NCBI GenBank assembly: GCA_965240325.2
Contig: OZ251227.1
Span: 1,426,001 to 1,490,000 of the forward strand
DNA from: Rebecca billardiae RCC1528
Lineage: Eukaryota; Haptophyta
DNA length: 64,000 nucleotides
Direction of reading: 5' to 3'
The notes under the pieces were generated by a model that searched no databases, was not told the DNA's origin, and saw only the letters and a program-made list of their open reading frames with translations. Positions 32,602 through 46,190 of the stretch are shown here, in pieces; the stretch's first letter is position 1, and each line of letters begins with the position of its first letter. A program made the position numbers and the translations under genes.

Positions 32602-35600
32602 CGGCGGCGGGCTCGGCGGCGGCGAGGGAGGCGGCGAGGGCGGCGGGCTCGGCGGCGGCGCGGGCGGCGGCGGCGAGGGCGGCGGCGAGGGCGGCGGAGG
32701 CGGCGGTGGGCTGGGCGGCGGCGGGCTGGGCGGCGGGCTGGGCGGCGGGCTGGGCGGCGGCGGAGACGGTGGCGGGCTGGGCGGTGGCGGGCTGGGTGGC
32801 GGGCTCGGCGGCGACGATGGCGGCGGCGAAGGTGGCGGGCTGGGCGGCGGGCTGGGCGGCGGGCTGGGCGGCGGCGGGCTCGGCGGCGGGCTGGGCGGTG
32901 GCGCCGGCGGCGGCGAAGGTGGTGGGCTGGGCGGCGGGCTTGGCGGCGGTGGCGGCGGGCTGGGCGGCGGCGGGCTCGGCGGCGGGCTGGGCGGTGGCGA
33001 CGGCGGCGGCGACGGCGGTGGGCTTGGCGGCGGGCTGGGCGGCGGCGGCGGTGGACTCGGTGGCGGCGGGCTCGGCGGCGGGCTCGGTGGCGGCGACGGA
33101 GGCGAGGGTGGCGGCGGCTTCGGCGGCGGCGACGGCGGTGGCGCTGGCGGCGGCGGCGGCGGTGGCGACGGCGGCGGCGGCGGAGGCATGCGCGGCGGCG
33201 GCGGCGGCGGCGGGCTCGGCGGCGGCGGCGGCGGCGGTCTGGCAGGCGGTGCGGGCGGCGGCGCGCTCGGCACCGGCGGCGGGCTCGGTGACGGCGGTGG
33301 CGCGCTCGGCGGCGCGCTCGGCGGCGGCGACGGCGAGCACAGCCACTCGAGCGACCACAGACTCGAGTCCTTGTGCAGCCCAGGTCGCGCGCGCGGGCCC
33401 GGCACTGTCGCGCAGCAGTAGCAGCGCCCGTCCTCGTAGAAGGCGATCGACTGCGACGCGCAGCTGCCCACGAGCAGCTCGGCGCACGCCTGCGCGCTCG
33501 GCGCGATCGCGTCCGGCGGAGGCGCGTTGCCCTCGTCGATGCACGTGCCGCCAGGGACCGGCAGGAAAGCGACCGCGGAGATGTTGGTGTTGCCGCCGCA
33601 CGGGGGCGGGGGCGACGGGGGCGGCGACGGCGGCGGCGGCGGGCTGGGCGGCGGCGGGCTGGGCGGCGGGTGGGGCGGCGGCGCGGACGGCGGCGGCGAC
33701 GGGTAGGGCGGCGGCGGCGGGCGCGGTGGCGGCGGCGGTGGCGGCCGCGGTGGTGGCGGCGGCGGCGAGAGCGGTGGCGACAGTGGCGGCGGGGCTGGCG
33801 GCGGCGGCGCGGGCGGCGGCGGCAACGGCGGGGGGCTGGGCGGCGGCGACGGAGATGGGGACGGCACTGGCGGCGGCGGGCTCGGCAGCGGTGGGCTCGG
33901 CGGCGACGGCGGGCTCGGCGGCGGCGAGCCCGGCGGCGGGCTTAGCGGCGGTGCCGGCGGCGGCGGCACTGGCGGCGGGCGCGGCGGCTGTGGCGACGGC
34001 GCTGGTGGCGGCGGGCTCGGCATCGGCGGACTCGGCGGCGATGGCGGCGACGGCGGTGGCGGGCTCGGAGGTGGTGATGGCGGCGGCAGTGGCGAAGGTG
34101 GCACCGTCGGCGGCGGAGGGCTCGGCCGCGGCGGGCTCGGCGGCGATGGCGGCGGCAGGCTCGGTGGCGGCGGCGGCGGAGGTCGAGGTGGCGCGCTTGG
34201 CGGAGGCGCACTGGGCGGCGGGCTCGGAGGGGGCGGGCTCGGCGGTGATGGCGGCGGGCTCGGTGGTGGCGGTGGCGGAGATGACGGGGGCGTTGGGCTC
34301 GGCGGAGGCGACGGCCAAGCCGGTGGCTTTGGCGGCGGCGGGCTTGGCTGCGGCGGGCTGGGCGGCGACGGCGGCGGCGGGCTTGGTGGCGGCGCGGGCG
34401 GTGGCGACGGCGGCGACGGTGGCGAGGGTGAAGGCGGTGAGCTCGGTGATGAGGGCGGCGTCGGCTGGCCCGTCTGCACTGGGCTCGGCGGGGGCGGCGG
34501 CGCGCTCGGCGGCTCCGACGGCGGCGGTGGGCTGGGCAGCGGCGGGCTCGGCGGTGGCGGCGGCGCGCTTGGCGGCTCCGACGGCGGCGGTGGGCTGGGC
34601 AGCGGCGGGCTCGGCGGTGGCGGCGGCGCGCTTGGCGGCTCCGACGGCGGCGGTGGGCTGGGCAGCGGCGGGCTCGGCGGTGGCGGCGGCGCGCTTGGCG
34701 GCTCCGACGGCGGCGGTGGGCTGGGCAGCGGCGGGCTCGGCGGTGGCGGCGGCGCGCCCGGGGGCTGAGACGGCGGCGGTGGCGGCGGTGGACTGCTCGG
34801 CGGTGCGGCCGGCGGCGCGGGCGGTGGCGGGCACACCCACTCCGACTCCCACAGCGATGCAGACGGGCGCGGGTAGAGCGTGAACGGGTCCGGGCAGCAG
34901 TAGCACTCGCCCGTGTCCGCCCAGAAGCTGAACACCGAGCACGCGCTGTACAGCGCGGCAGCGCACTCGTCCTCGTCACGCGCACCCACCACGTCAGGCA
35001 CACTCGACAGGCGGCGCGGCCGGGGAGGGCCCGCCTTGTCGTCCGGCACGCACGAGTAGCCCGTCGGAGGACCGCCCGAGTACGCAGTCGCCTGAACCGC
35101 GCCATTGCCGTTGCAAGGCGGAGGTGGCGCGGGTGGCAACGACGGCGGTGGCGGAGGCGGCGGCGGGCTTGGCGGCGGTGGGCTTGGCGGCGGCATGGGC
35201 GGTGGTGACGGCGGCGGAGGCGGCGGCGGACTTGGCGGCGGTGGGCTTGGCGGCGGCATGGGCGGTGGTGACGGCGGCGGAGGTGGTGGCGGGCTTGGCG
35301 GCGGTGGGCTTGGCGGCGGCATGGGCGGAGGCGACGGCGGCGGAGGCGGCGGCGGGCTTGGCGGCGGTGGGCTTGGCGGCGGCATGGGCGGAGGCGACGG
35401 CGGCGGAGGCGGCGGCGGGCTTGGCGGCGGTGGGCTTGGCGGCGGCATGGGCGGTGGTGACGGCGGCGGAGGCGGCGGCGGGCTTGGCGGCGGTGGGCTT
35501 GGCGGCGGCTCGGGCGGTGGTGACGGCGGCGGAGGTGGTGGCGGGCTTGGCGGCGGTGGGCTTGGCGGCGGCATGGGCGGAGGCGACGGCGGCGGAGGCG

Positions 35601-36864
35601 GCGGCGGGTTTGGCGGCGGTGGGCTTGGCGGCGGCATGGGCGGTGGTGACGGCGGCGGAGGCGGCGGCGGGCTTGGCGGCGGTGGGCTTGGCGGCGGCTC
35701 GGGCGGTGGTGACGGCGGCGGAGGTGGTGGCGGGCTTGGCGGCGGTGGGCTTGGCGGCGGCATGGGCGGTGGCGACGGCGGTGGCGGCGGCGGCGGGCTT
35801 GGCGGCGGTGGGCTTGGCGGCGGCATGGGCGGTGGTGACGGCGGCGGAGGTGGTGGCGGGCTTGGCGGCGGTGGGCTTGGCGGCGGCATGGGCGGAGGCG
35901 ACGGCGGCGGAGGCGGCGGCGGGCTTGGCGGCGGTGGGCTTGGCGGCGGCATGGGCGGTGGTGACGGCGGCGGAGGTGGTGGCGGGCTTGGCGGCGGTGG
36001 GCTTGGCGGCGGCATGGGCGGAGGCGACGGCGGCGGAGGCGGCGGCGGGCTTGGCGGCGGTGGGCTTGGCGGCGGCATGGGCGGTGGCGACGGCGGCGGA
36101 GGCGGCGGCGGGCTTGGCGGCGGTGGGCTTGGCGGCGGCATGGGCGGTGGCGACGGCGGCGGAGGCGGCGGCGGGCTTGGCGGCGGTGGGCTTGGCGGCG
36201 GCATGGGCGGTGGTGACGGCGGCGGAGGCGGCGGCGGGCTTGGCGGCGGTGGGCTTGGCGGCGGCATGGGCGGTGGTGACGGCGGCGGAGGTGGTGGCGG
36301 GCTTGGCGGCGGTGGGCTTGGCGGCGGCATGGGCGGTGGTGACGGCGGCGGAGGTGGTGGCGGGCTTGGCGGCGGTGGGCTTGGCGGCGGCGACGGCGGC
36401 GGTGGCGGAGGTGGCGGTGGCGGCGGGCTCGGCGGCGGCGACGGTGGCGATGGCGGGTCCTGCGGCGGTGGCGACGGTGGCGGCAGCGGCGAGCACACCC
36501 ACTCCGACTCCCACAGCGATGCAGACGGGCGCGGGTAGAGCGTGAACGGGTCCGGGCAGCAGTAGCACTCGCCCGTGTCCGCCCAGAAGCTGAACACCGA
36601 GCACGCGCTGTACAGCGCGGCAGCGCACTCGTCCTCGTCACGCGCACCCACCACGTCAGGCACACTCGACAGGCGGCGCGGCCGGGGAGGCCCCGCCTTG
36701 TCGTCCGGCACGCACGAGTAGCCCGTCGGAGGACCGCCCGAGTACGCAGTCGCCTGAACCGCGCCATTGCCGTTGCAAGGCGGAGGTGGCGCGGGTGGCA
36801 ACGACGGCGGTGGTGGGCTCGGTGGCGGGGAGGGCGGTGGTGGCGATGGCGGCGGCGAGGGCGG

Positions 36865-36897
<33 letters not shown>

Positions 36898-37155
36898 CGG
36901 TGGCGGCGACGGCGGCGGTGATGGCGGCGGCGGCGGAGGCGGGCTTGGCGGCGGTGGCGATGGCGGCGGCGATGGCGGCGGTGGTGGTGGCGGAGACGGC
37001 GGTGGCGGGCTCGGTGGTGGCGACGGCGGAGGCGATGGCGGCGGCGGCGGAGGCGGGCTCGGTGGCGGCGGGCTGGGTGGCGGCGAGGGCGGCGGTGGCG
37101 GGGGCGGAGACGGCGGTGGCGGGCTCGGTGGTGGGGATGGCGGAGGTGATGGCGG

Positions 37156-37188
<33 letters not shown>

Positions 37189-39402
37189 CGGCGGCGGCGA
37201 GGGCGGCGGTGGCGGTGGCGGAGACGGCGGCGGCGGGCTCGGCGGTGGCGACGGCGGCGGTGATGGCGGCGGCGGCGGAGGTGGACTCGGCGGCGGTGGC
37301 GATGGCGGCGGCGACGGCGGCGGCGATGGCGGCGGTGGCGGTGGCGGAGACGGCGGTGGCGGACTGGGTGGTGGGGATGGCGGAGGCGATGGCGGCGGCG
37401 GAGGTGGCGGGCTCGGCGGTGGTGGCGACGGCGGCGGCGATGGCGGCGGTGGCGGCGGCGGAGACGGCGGTGGTGGCGACGGCGGTGGCGATGGCGGCGG
37501 TGGCGGAGGTGGACTCGGCGGCGGTGGCGACGGCGACGGCGATGGCGGCGGTGGCGGTGGCGGAGACGGTGGCGGTGGCGACGGCGGCGGCGATGGCGGC
37601 GGTGGCGGTGGCGGGCTCGGCGGTGGTGGCGACGGCGGCGGCGATGGCGGCGGTGGCGGAGGTGGACTCGGCGGCGGCGGCGACGGCGGAGGCGATGGCG
37701 GCGGTGGCGGTGGCGGGCTCGGCGGTGGTGGCGACGGCGGCGGCGATGGCGGCGGTGGCGGAGGTGGACTGGGCGGCGGTGGCGACGGCGGCGGCAATGG
37801 TGGCGGTGGCGGCGGCGGAGACGGCGGTGGTGGCGACGGCGGCGGCGATGGTGGCGGTGGCGGCGGCGGAGACGGCGGTGGTGGCGACGGCGGCGGCGAT
37901 GGCGGCGGTGGCGGCGGCGGAGACGGCGGTGGTGGCGACGGCGGTGGCGATGGCGGCGGTGGCGGTGGCCGGCTCGGCGGCGGTGGCGACGGCGGCGGCG
38001 ATGGCGGCGGTGGCGGTGGCGGAGACGGCGGTGGTGGCGACGGCGGCGGCGATGGCGGCGGTGGCGGTGGCGGGCTCGGCGGTGGTGGCGACGGCGGCGG
38101 CGATGGCGGCGGTGGCGGAGGTGGACTCGGCGGCGGCGGCGACGGCGGAGGCGATGGCGGCGGTGGCGGTGGCGGGCTCGGCGGTGGTGGCGACGGCGGC
38201 GGCGATGGCGGCGGTGGCGGAGGTGGACTGGGCGGCGGTGGCGACGGCGGCGGCAATGGTGGCGGTGGCGGCGGCGGAGACGGCGGTGGTGGCGACGGCG
38301 GCGGCGATGGTGGCGGTGGCGGCGGCGGAGACGGCGGTGGTGGCGACGGCGGCGGCGATGGCGGCGGTGGCGGTGGCGGAGACGGCGGTGGTGGCGACGG
38401 CGGCGGCGATGGCGGCGGTGGCGGTGGCGGGCTCGGCGGTGGTGGCGACGGCGGCGGCGATGGCGGCGGTGGCGGAGGTGGACTCGGCGGCGGCGGCGAC
38501 GGCGGAGGCGATGGCGGCGGTGGCGGTGGCGGAGACGGCGGTGGTGGCGACGGCGGCGGCGATGGCGGCGGTGGCGGTGGCGGGCTCGGCGGTGGTGGCG
38601 ACGGCGGCGGCGATGGCGGCGGTCGCGGAGGTGGACTCGGCGGCGGCGGCGACGGCGGAGGCGATGGCGGCGGTGGCGGTGGCGGGCTCGGCGGTGGTGG
38701 CGACGGCGGCGGCGATGGCGGCGGTGGCGGTGGCGGGCTCGGCGGTGGTGGCGACGGCGGCGGCGATGGTGGCGGTGGCGGCGGCGGAGATGGCGGTGGT
38801 GGCGACGGCGGCGGCGATGGTGGCGGTGGCGGCGGCGGAGACGGAGGTGGCGGGCTCGGTGGTGGGGATGGCGGAGGCGATGGCGGAGGCGGAGGTGGCG
38901 GGCTCGGCGGAGGTGGGCTCGGCGGCGGGCTCGGTGGCGGTGGCGGAGGTGGCGGTGGCGGCGGGCTCGGCGGCGGCGACGGTGGCGATGGCGGGTCCTG
39001 CGGCGGTGGCGACGGTGGCGGCAGCGGCGAGCACACCCACTCCGACTCCCACAACGATGCAGACGGGCGCGGGTAGAGCGTGAACGGGTCCGGGCAGCAG
39101 TAGCACTCGCCCGTGTCCGCCCAGAAGCTGAACACCGAGCACGCGCTGTACAGCGCGGCAGCGCACTCGTCCTCGTCACGCGCACCCACCACGTCAGGCA
39201 CACTCGACAGGCGGCGCGGCCGGGGAGGCCCCGCCTTGTCGTCCGGCACACACGAGTAGCCCGTCGGAGGACCGCCCGAGTACGCAGTCGCCTGAACCGC
39301 GCCATTGCCGTTGCAAGGCGGAGGTGGCGCGGGTGGCAACGACGGCGGTGGTGGGCTCGGTGGCGGGGAGGGCGGTGGTGGCGATGGCGGCGGCGAGGGC
39401 GG

Positions 39403-39435
<33 letters not shown>

Positions 39436-39693
39436 CGGTGGCGGCGACGGCGGCGGTGATGGCGGCGGCGGCGGAGGCGGGCTTGGCGGCGGTGGCGATG
39501 GCGGCGGCGATGGCGGCGGTGGTGGTGGCGGAGACGGCGGTGGCGGGCTCGGTGGTGGCGACGGCGGAGGCGATGGCGGCGGCGGCGGAGGCGGGCTCGG
39601 TGGCGGCGGGCTGGGTGGCGGCGAGGGCGGCGGTGGCGGAGGCGGAGACGGCGGTGGCGGGCTCGGTGGTGGGGATGGCGGAGGTGATGGCGG

Positions 39694-39726
<33 letters not shown>

Positions 39727-40161
39727 CGGCGGCGGCGAGGGCGGCGGTGGCGGTGGCGGAGACGGCGGCGGCGGGCTCGGCGGTGGCGACGGCGGCGGTG
39801 ATGGCGGCGGCGGCGGAGGTGGACTCGGCGGCGGTGGCGATGGCGGCGGCGACGGCGGCGGCGATGGCGGCGGTGGCGGTGGCGGAGACGGCGGTGGCGG
39901 ACTGGGTGGTGGGGATGGCGGAGGCGATGGCGGCGGCGGAGGTGGCGGGCTCGGCGGTGGTGGCGACGGCGGCGGCGATGGCGGCGGTGGCGGTGGCGGA
40001 GACGGCGGCGGCGGACTGGGTGGTGGGGATGGCGGAGGCGATGGCGGCGGCGGCGGAGGCGGGCTCGGCGGCGGTGGGCTGGGTGGCGGCGAGGGCGGCG
40101 GCGGCGGAGGCGGAGACGGCGGTGGCGGGCTCGGCGGTGGCGATGGCGGCGGTGATGGCGG

Positions 40162-40194
<33 letters not shown>

Positions 40195-42510
40195 CGGTGG
40201 CGGCGACGGCGGCGGCGGCGGTGGCGGAGACGGCGGTGGCGGGCTCGGTGGTGGGGATGGCGGAGGCGATGGCGGCGGCGGCGGTGGCGGGCTCGGCGGT
40301 GGCGATGGCGGCGGTGAGGGCGGCGGCGGCGGAGGCGGGCTTGGCGGTGGCGGGCTCGGAGGCGGCGACGGTGGTGGCGGTGGCGGCGAGCTCGGCGGCG
40401 GCGTCGACGGAGGCGGCGATGGCTGTGGGGGCGGCGGCGATGACGGCGGCGGTGGGCTCGGTGGCGGGCTCGGAGGCGGTGATGGCGGCGGCGGCGGAGG
40501 TGGACTCGGCGGTGGTGGCGACGGCGGCGGCGATGGCGGCGGTGGCGGTGGCGGGCTCGGCGGTGGTGGCGACGGCGGCGGTGATGGCGGCGGTGGCGGA
40601 GGTGGACTCGGCGGCGGCGGCGATGGCGGCGGCGATGGCGGCGGCGGCGGTGGCGGAAACGGCGGTGGCGGACTGGGTGGTAGGGATGGCGGAGGCGATG
40701 GCGGCGGCGGCGGAGGCGGGCTCGGAGGCGGCGGGCTCGGCGGCGGCGAAGGCGGCGGCGGCGGAGGCGGAGACGGCGGCGGAGGGCTCGGTGGTGGCGA
40801 CGGTGGCGGTGATGGTGGCGGCGGCGGTGGCGGGCTCGGTGGCGGTGGGCTCGGTGGCGGCGACGGCGGCGGCGGCGGTGGCGGAAACGGCGGTGGCGGA
40901 CTGGGTGGTGGGGATGGCGGAGGCGATGGCGGCGGCGGCGGAGGCGGGCTCGGAGGCGGCGGGCTCGGCGGCGGCGAAGGCGGCGGCGGCGGAGGCGGAG
41001 ACGGCGGCGGAGGGCTCGGTGGTGGCGACGGTGGCGGTGATGGTGGCGGCGGCGGTGGCGGGCTAGGTGGCGGTGGGCTCGGTGGTGGCAATGGCGGCGG
41101 CGGCGGTGGCGGAGACGGCGGCGGCGGGCTCGGCGGTGGCGATGGCGGCGGTGAGGGCGGCGGCGGCGGAGGCGGGCTTGGCGGCGGTGGCGATGGCGGC
41201 GGCGACGGCGGCGGCGGCGGTGGCGGAAACGGCGGTGGCGGACTGGGTGGTGGGGATGGCGGAGGCGACGGCGGCGGCGGCGGAGGCGGGCTCGGAGGCG
41301 GCGGGCTCGGCGGCGGTGAAGGCGGCGGCGGCGGTGGCGGAGACGGCGGCGGAGGGCTCGGTGGTGGCGACGGTGGCGGTGATGGTGGCGGCGGCGGTGG
41401 CGGGCTAGGTGGCGGTGGGCTCGGTGGTGGCAATGGCGGCGGCGGCGGTGGCGGAGACGGCGGCGGCGGGCTCGGCGGTGGCGATGGCGGCGGTGAGGGC
41501 GGCGGCGGCGGAGGCGGGCTTGGCGGCGGTGGGCTCGGTGGCGGCGACGGCGGCGGTGGCGGTGGCGGAGACGGCGGTGGCGGGCTCGGCGGTGGCGATG
41601 GCGGAGGCGATGGCGGCGGCGGCGGAGGCGAGCTCGGCGGCGGCGGCGACGGAGGCGGCGATGGCTGTGGGGGCGGCGGCGATGACGGCGGCGGTGGGCT
41701 CGGTGGCGGGCTCGGAGGCGGTGATGGCGGCGGTGGCGGCGGCGAGCTGGGGGGCGGCGGCGATGGCGGTGGGCGTGGCGGTGGTGGCGGCGGCGGACTT
41801 GGCGGTGGCGGGCTGGGCGGCGGGCTCGGCGGTGGCGACGGCGGCGGCGGTGGCGGCGAGCTCGGCGGCGGCGGCGACGGAGGCGGCGATGGCTGTGGGG
41901 GCGGCGGCGATGACGGCGGCGGTGGGCTCGGTGGCGGGCTCGGAGGCGGCGACGGCGGCGGTGGCGGCGGCGAGCTCGGTGGCGGCGGCGATGGCGGTGG
42001 GCTTGGTGGTGGTGGCGGCGGCGGACTTGGCGGTGGCGGGCTGGGCGGCGGGCTCGGAGGCGGCGACGGTGGTGGCGGTGGCGGCGAGCTCGGCGGCGGC
42101 GGCGACGGAGGCGGCGATGGCTGTGGGGGCGGCGGCGATGACGGCGGCGGTGGGCTCGGTGGCGGGCTCGGAGGCGGCGACGGCGGCGGTGGCGGCGGCG
42201 AGCTCGGTGGCGGCGGCGATGGCGGTGGGCTTGGTGGTGGTGGCGGCGGCGGACTTGGCGGTGGCGGGCTGGGCGGCGGGCTCGGAGGCGGCGACGGTGG
42301 TGGCGGTGGCGGCGAGCTCGGCGGCGGCGGCGACGGAGGCGGCGATGGCTGTGGGGGCGGCGGCGATGACGGCGGCGGTGGGCTCGGTGGCGGGCTCGGA
42401 GGCGGTGATGGCGGGGGCGGCGGCGGCGAGCTGGGGGGCGGCGGCGATGGCGGGGGCGATGGAGGCGGTGGCGGCGGCGGACTTGGCGGTGGCGGGCTGG
42501 GCGGCGGGCT

Positions 42511-42542
<32 letters not shown>

Positions 42543-43080
42543 AGCTGGGCGGTGGTGGCGATGGCGGTGGCGATGGTGGCGGTGGTGGCGGCGGACTTGG
42601 CGGTGGCGGGCTGGGCGGCGGGCTCGGAGGCGGCGACGGTGGTGGCGGTGGCGGCGAGCTCGGCGGCGGCGGCGACGGAGGCGGCGATGGCTGTGGGGGC
42701 GGCGGCGATGACGGCGGCGGTGGGCTCGGTGGCGGGCTCGGAGGCGGCGACGGCGGCGGTGGCGGCGGCGAGCTCGGTGGCGGCGGCGATGGCGGTGGGC
42801 TTGGTGGTGGTGGCGGCGGCGGACTTGGCGGTGGCGGGCTGGGCGGCGGGCTCGGAGGCGGCGACGGTGGTGGCGGTGGCGGCGAGCTCGGCGGCGGCGG
42901 CGACGGAGGCGGCGATGGCTGTGGGGGCGGCGGCGATGACGGCGGCGGTGGGCTCGGTGGCGGGCTCGGAGGCGGTGATGGCGGGGGCGGCGGCGGCGAG
43001 CTGGGGGGCGGCGGCGATGGCGGGGGCGATGGAGGCGGTGGCGGCGGCGGACTTGGCGGTGGCGGGCTGGGCGGCGGGCT

Positions 43081-43112
<32 letters not shown>

Positions 43113-44448
43113 AGCTGGGCGGTGGTGGCGATGGCGGTGGCGATGGTGGCGGTGGTGGCGGCGGACTTGGCGGTGGCGGGCTGGGCGGCGGGCTCGGAGG
43201 CGGCGACGGTGGTGGCGGTGGCGGCGAGCTCGGCGGCGGCGGCGACGGAGGCGGCGATGGCTGTGGGGGCGGCGGCGATGACGGCGGCGGTGGGCTCGGT
43301 GGCGGGCTCGGAGGCGGCGACGGCGGCGGTGGCGGCGGCGAGCTCGGTGGCGGCGGCGATGGCGGTGGGCTTGGTGGTGGTGGCGGCGGCGGACTTGGCG
43401 GTGGCGGGCTGGGCGGCGGGCTCGGAGGCGGCGACGGTGGTGGCGGTGGCGGCGAGCTCGGCGGCGGCGGCGACGGAGGCGGCGATGGCTGTGGGGGCGG
43501 CGGCGATGACGGCGGCGGTGGGCTCGGTGGCGGGCTCGGAGGCGGTGATGGCGGCGGTGGCGGCGGCGAGCTCGGTGGCGGCGGCGATGGCGGTGGGCTC
43601 GGTGGTGGTGGCGGCGGCGGACGTGGCGGTGGCGGGCTGGGCGGCGGGCTCGGAGGTGGCGACGGTGGTGGCGGTGGCGGCGAGCTCGGCGGCGGCGGCG
43701 ACGGAGGCGGCGATGGCTGTGGGGGCGGCGGCGATGACGGCGGCGGTGGGCTCGGCGGCGGGCTCGGAGGCGGCGACGGCGGGGGCGGCGGCGGCGAGCT
43801 GGGGGGCGGCGGCGATGGCGGGGGCGATGGAGGCGGTGGCGGCGGCGGACTTGGCGGTGGCGGGCTGGGCGGCGGGCTCGGAGGCGGCGACGGTGGTGGC
43901 GGTGGCGGCGAGCTCGGCGGCGGCGGCGACGGAGGCGGCGATGGCTGTGGGGGCGGCGGCGATGATGGCGGCGGTGGGCTCGGTGGCGGGCTCGGAGGCG
44001 GCGACGGCGGCGGTGGCGGCGGCGAGCTCGGTGGCGGCGGCGACGGAGGCGGCGATGGCTGTGGGGGCGGCGGCGATGACGGCGGCGGTGGGCTCGGTGG
44101 CGGGCTCGGAGGCGGTGATGGCGGCGGTGGCGGCGGCGAGCTCGGTGGCGGCGGCGATGGCGGTGGGCTCGGTGGTGGTGGCGGCGGCGGACTTGGCGGT
44201 GGCGGGCTGGGCGGCGGGCTCGGATGCGGCGACGGTGGTGGCGGTGGCGGCGAGCTCGGCGGCGGCGGCGACGGAGGCGGCGATGGCTGTGGGGGCGGCG
44301 GCGATGACGGCGGCGGTGGGCTCGGTGGCGGGCTCGGAGGCGGTGATGGCGGGGGCGGCGGCGGCGAGCTGGGGGGCGGCGGCGATGGCGGGGGCGATGG
44401 AGGCGGTGGCGGCGGCGGACTTGGCGGTGGCGGGCTGGGCGGCGGGCT

Positions 44449-44480
<32 letters not shown>

Positions 44481-44790
44481 AGCTGGGCGGTGGTGGCGAT
44501 GGCGGTGGCGATGGTGGCGGTGGTGGCGGCGGACTTGGCGGTGGCGGGCTGGGCGGCGGGCTCGGAGGCGGCGACGGTGGTGGCGGTGGCGGCGAGCTCG
44601 GCGGCGGCGGCGACGGAGGCGGCGATGGCTGTGGGGGCGGCGGCGATGACGGCGGCGGTGGGCTCGGTGGCGGGCTCGGAGGCGGTGATGGCGGGGGCGG
44701 CGGCGGCGAGCTGGGGGGCGGCGGCGATGGCGGGGGCGATGGAGGCGGTGGCGGCGGCGGACTTGGCGGTGGCGGGCTGGGCGGCGGGCT

Positions 44791-44822
<32 letters not shown>

Positions 44823-45132
44823 AGCTGGGCGGTGGTGGCGATGGCGGTGGCGATGGTGGCGGTGGTGGCGGCGGACTTGGCGGTGGCGGGCTGGGCGGCG
44901 GGCTCGGAGGCGGCGACGGTGGTGGCGGTGGCGGCGAGCTCGGCGGCGGCGGCGACGGAGGCGGCGATGGCTGTGGGGGCGGCGGCGATGACGGCGGCGG
45001 TGGGCTCGGTGGCGGGCTCGGAGGCGGTGATGGCGGGGGCGGCGGCGGCGAGCTGGGGGGCGGCGGCGATGGCGGGGGCGATGGAGGCGGTGGCGGCGGC
45101 GGACTTGGCGGTGGCGGGCTGGGCGGCGGGCT

Positions 45133-45164
<32 letters not shown>

Positions 45165-46158
45165 AGCTGGGCGGTGGTGGCGATGGCGGTGGCGATGGTG
45201 GCGGTGGTGGCGGCGGACTTGGCGGTGGCGGGCTGGGCGGCGGGCTCGGAGGCGGCGACGGTGGTGGCGGTGGCGGCGAGCTCGGCGGCGGCGGCGACGG
45301 AGGCGGCGATGGCTGTGGGGGCGGCGGCGATGACGGCGGCGGTGGGCTCGGTGGCGGGCTCGGAGGCGGCGACGGCGGCGGCGGTGGCGGCGAGCTCGGC
45401 GGCGGCGGCGACGGAGGCGGCGATGGCTGTGGGGGCGGCGGCGATGACGGCGGCGGTGGGCTCGGTGGCGGGCTCGGAGGCGGCGACGGCGGCGGTGGCG
45501 GCGGCGAGCTCGGTGGCGGCGGCGATGGCGGTGGGCTTGGTGGTGGTGGCGGCGGCGGACTTGGCGGTGGCGGGCTGGGCGGCGGGCTCGGAGGCGGCGA
45601 CGGTGGTGGCGGTGGCGGCGAGCTCGGCGGCGGCGGCGACGGAGGCGGCGATGGCTGTGGGGGCGGCGGTGATGACGGCGGCGGTGGGCTCGGTGGCGGG
45701 CTCGGAGGCGGTGATGGCGGCGGTGGCGGCGGCGAGCTCGGTGGCGGCGGCGACGGAGGCGGCGATGGCTGTGGGGGCGGCGGCGATGACGGCGGCGGTG
45801 GGCTCGGTGGCGGGCTCGGAGGCGGTGATGGCGGCGGTGGCGGCGGCGAGCTCGGTGGCGGCGGCGATGGCGGTGGGCTTGGTGGTGGTGGCGGCGGCGG
45901 ACTTGGCGGTGGCGGGCTGGGCGGCGGGCTCGGAGGCTGCGACGGTGGTGGCGGTGGCGGCGAGCTTGGCGGCGGCGGCGACGGAGGCGGCGATGGCTGT
46001 GGGGGCGGCGGCGATGACGGCGGCGGTGGGCTCGGTGGCGGGCTCGGAGGCGGTGATGGCGGCGGTGGCGGCGGCGAGCTCGGTGGCGGCGGCGATGGCG
46101 GTGGGCTCGGTGGTGGTGGCGGCGGCGGACTTGGCGGTGGCGGGCTGGGTGGCGGGCT

Positions 46159-46190
<32 letters not shown>

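Noticed and set aside
24344-33421. A 3,025-codon plus-strand frame rich in Gly and Ser opposite the giant receptor
   Set aside because: It is the antisense shadow of a GC-rich, proline-coding region. The minus frame has domains at both ends (beta-helix, GPS, EF-hands), whereas this one shows only composition.
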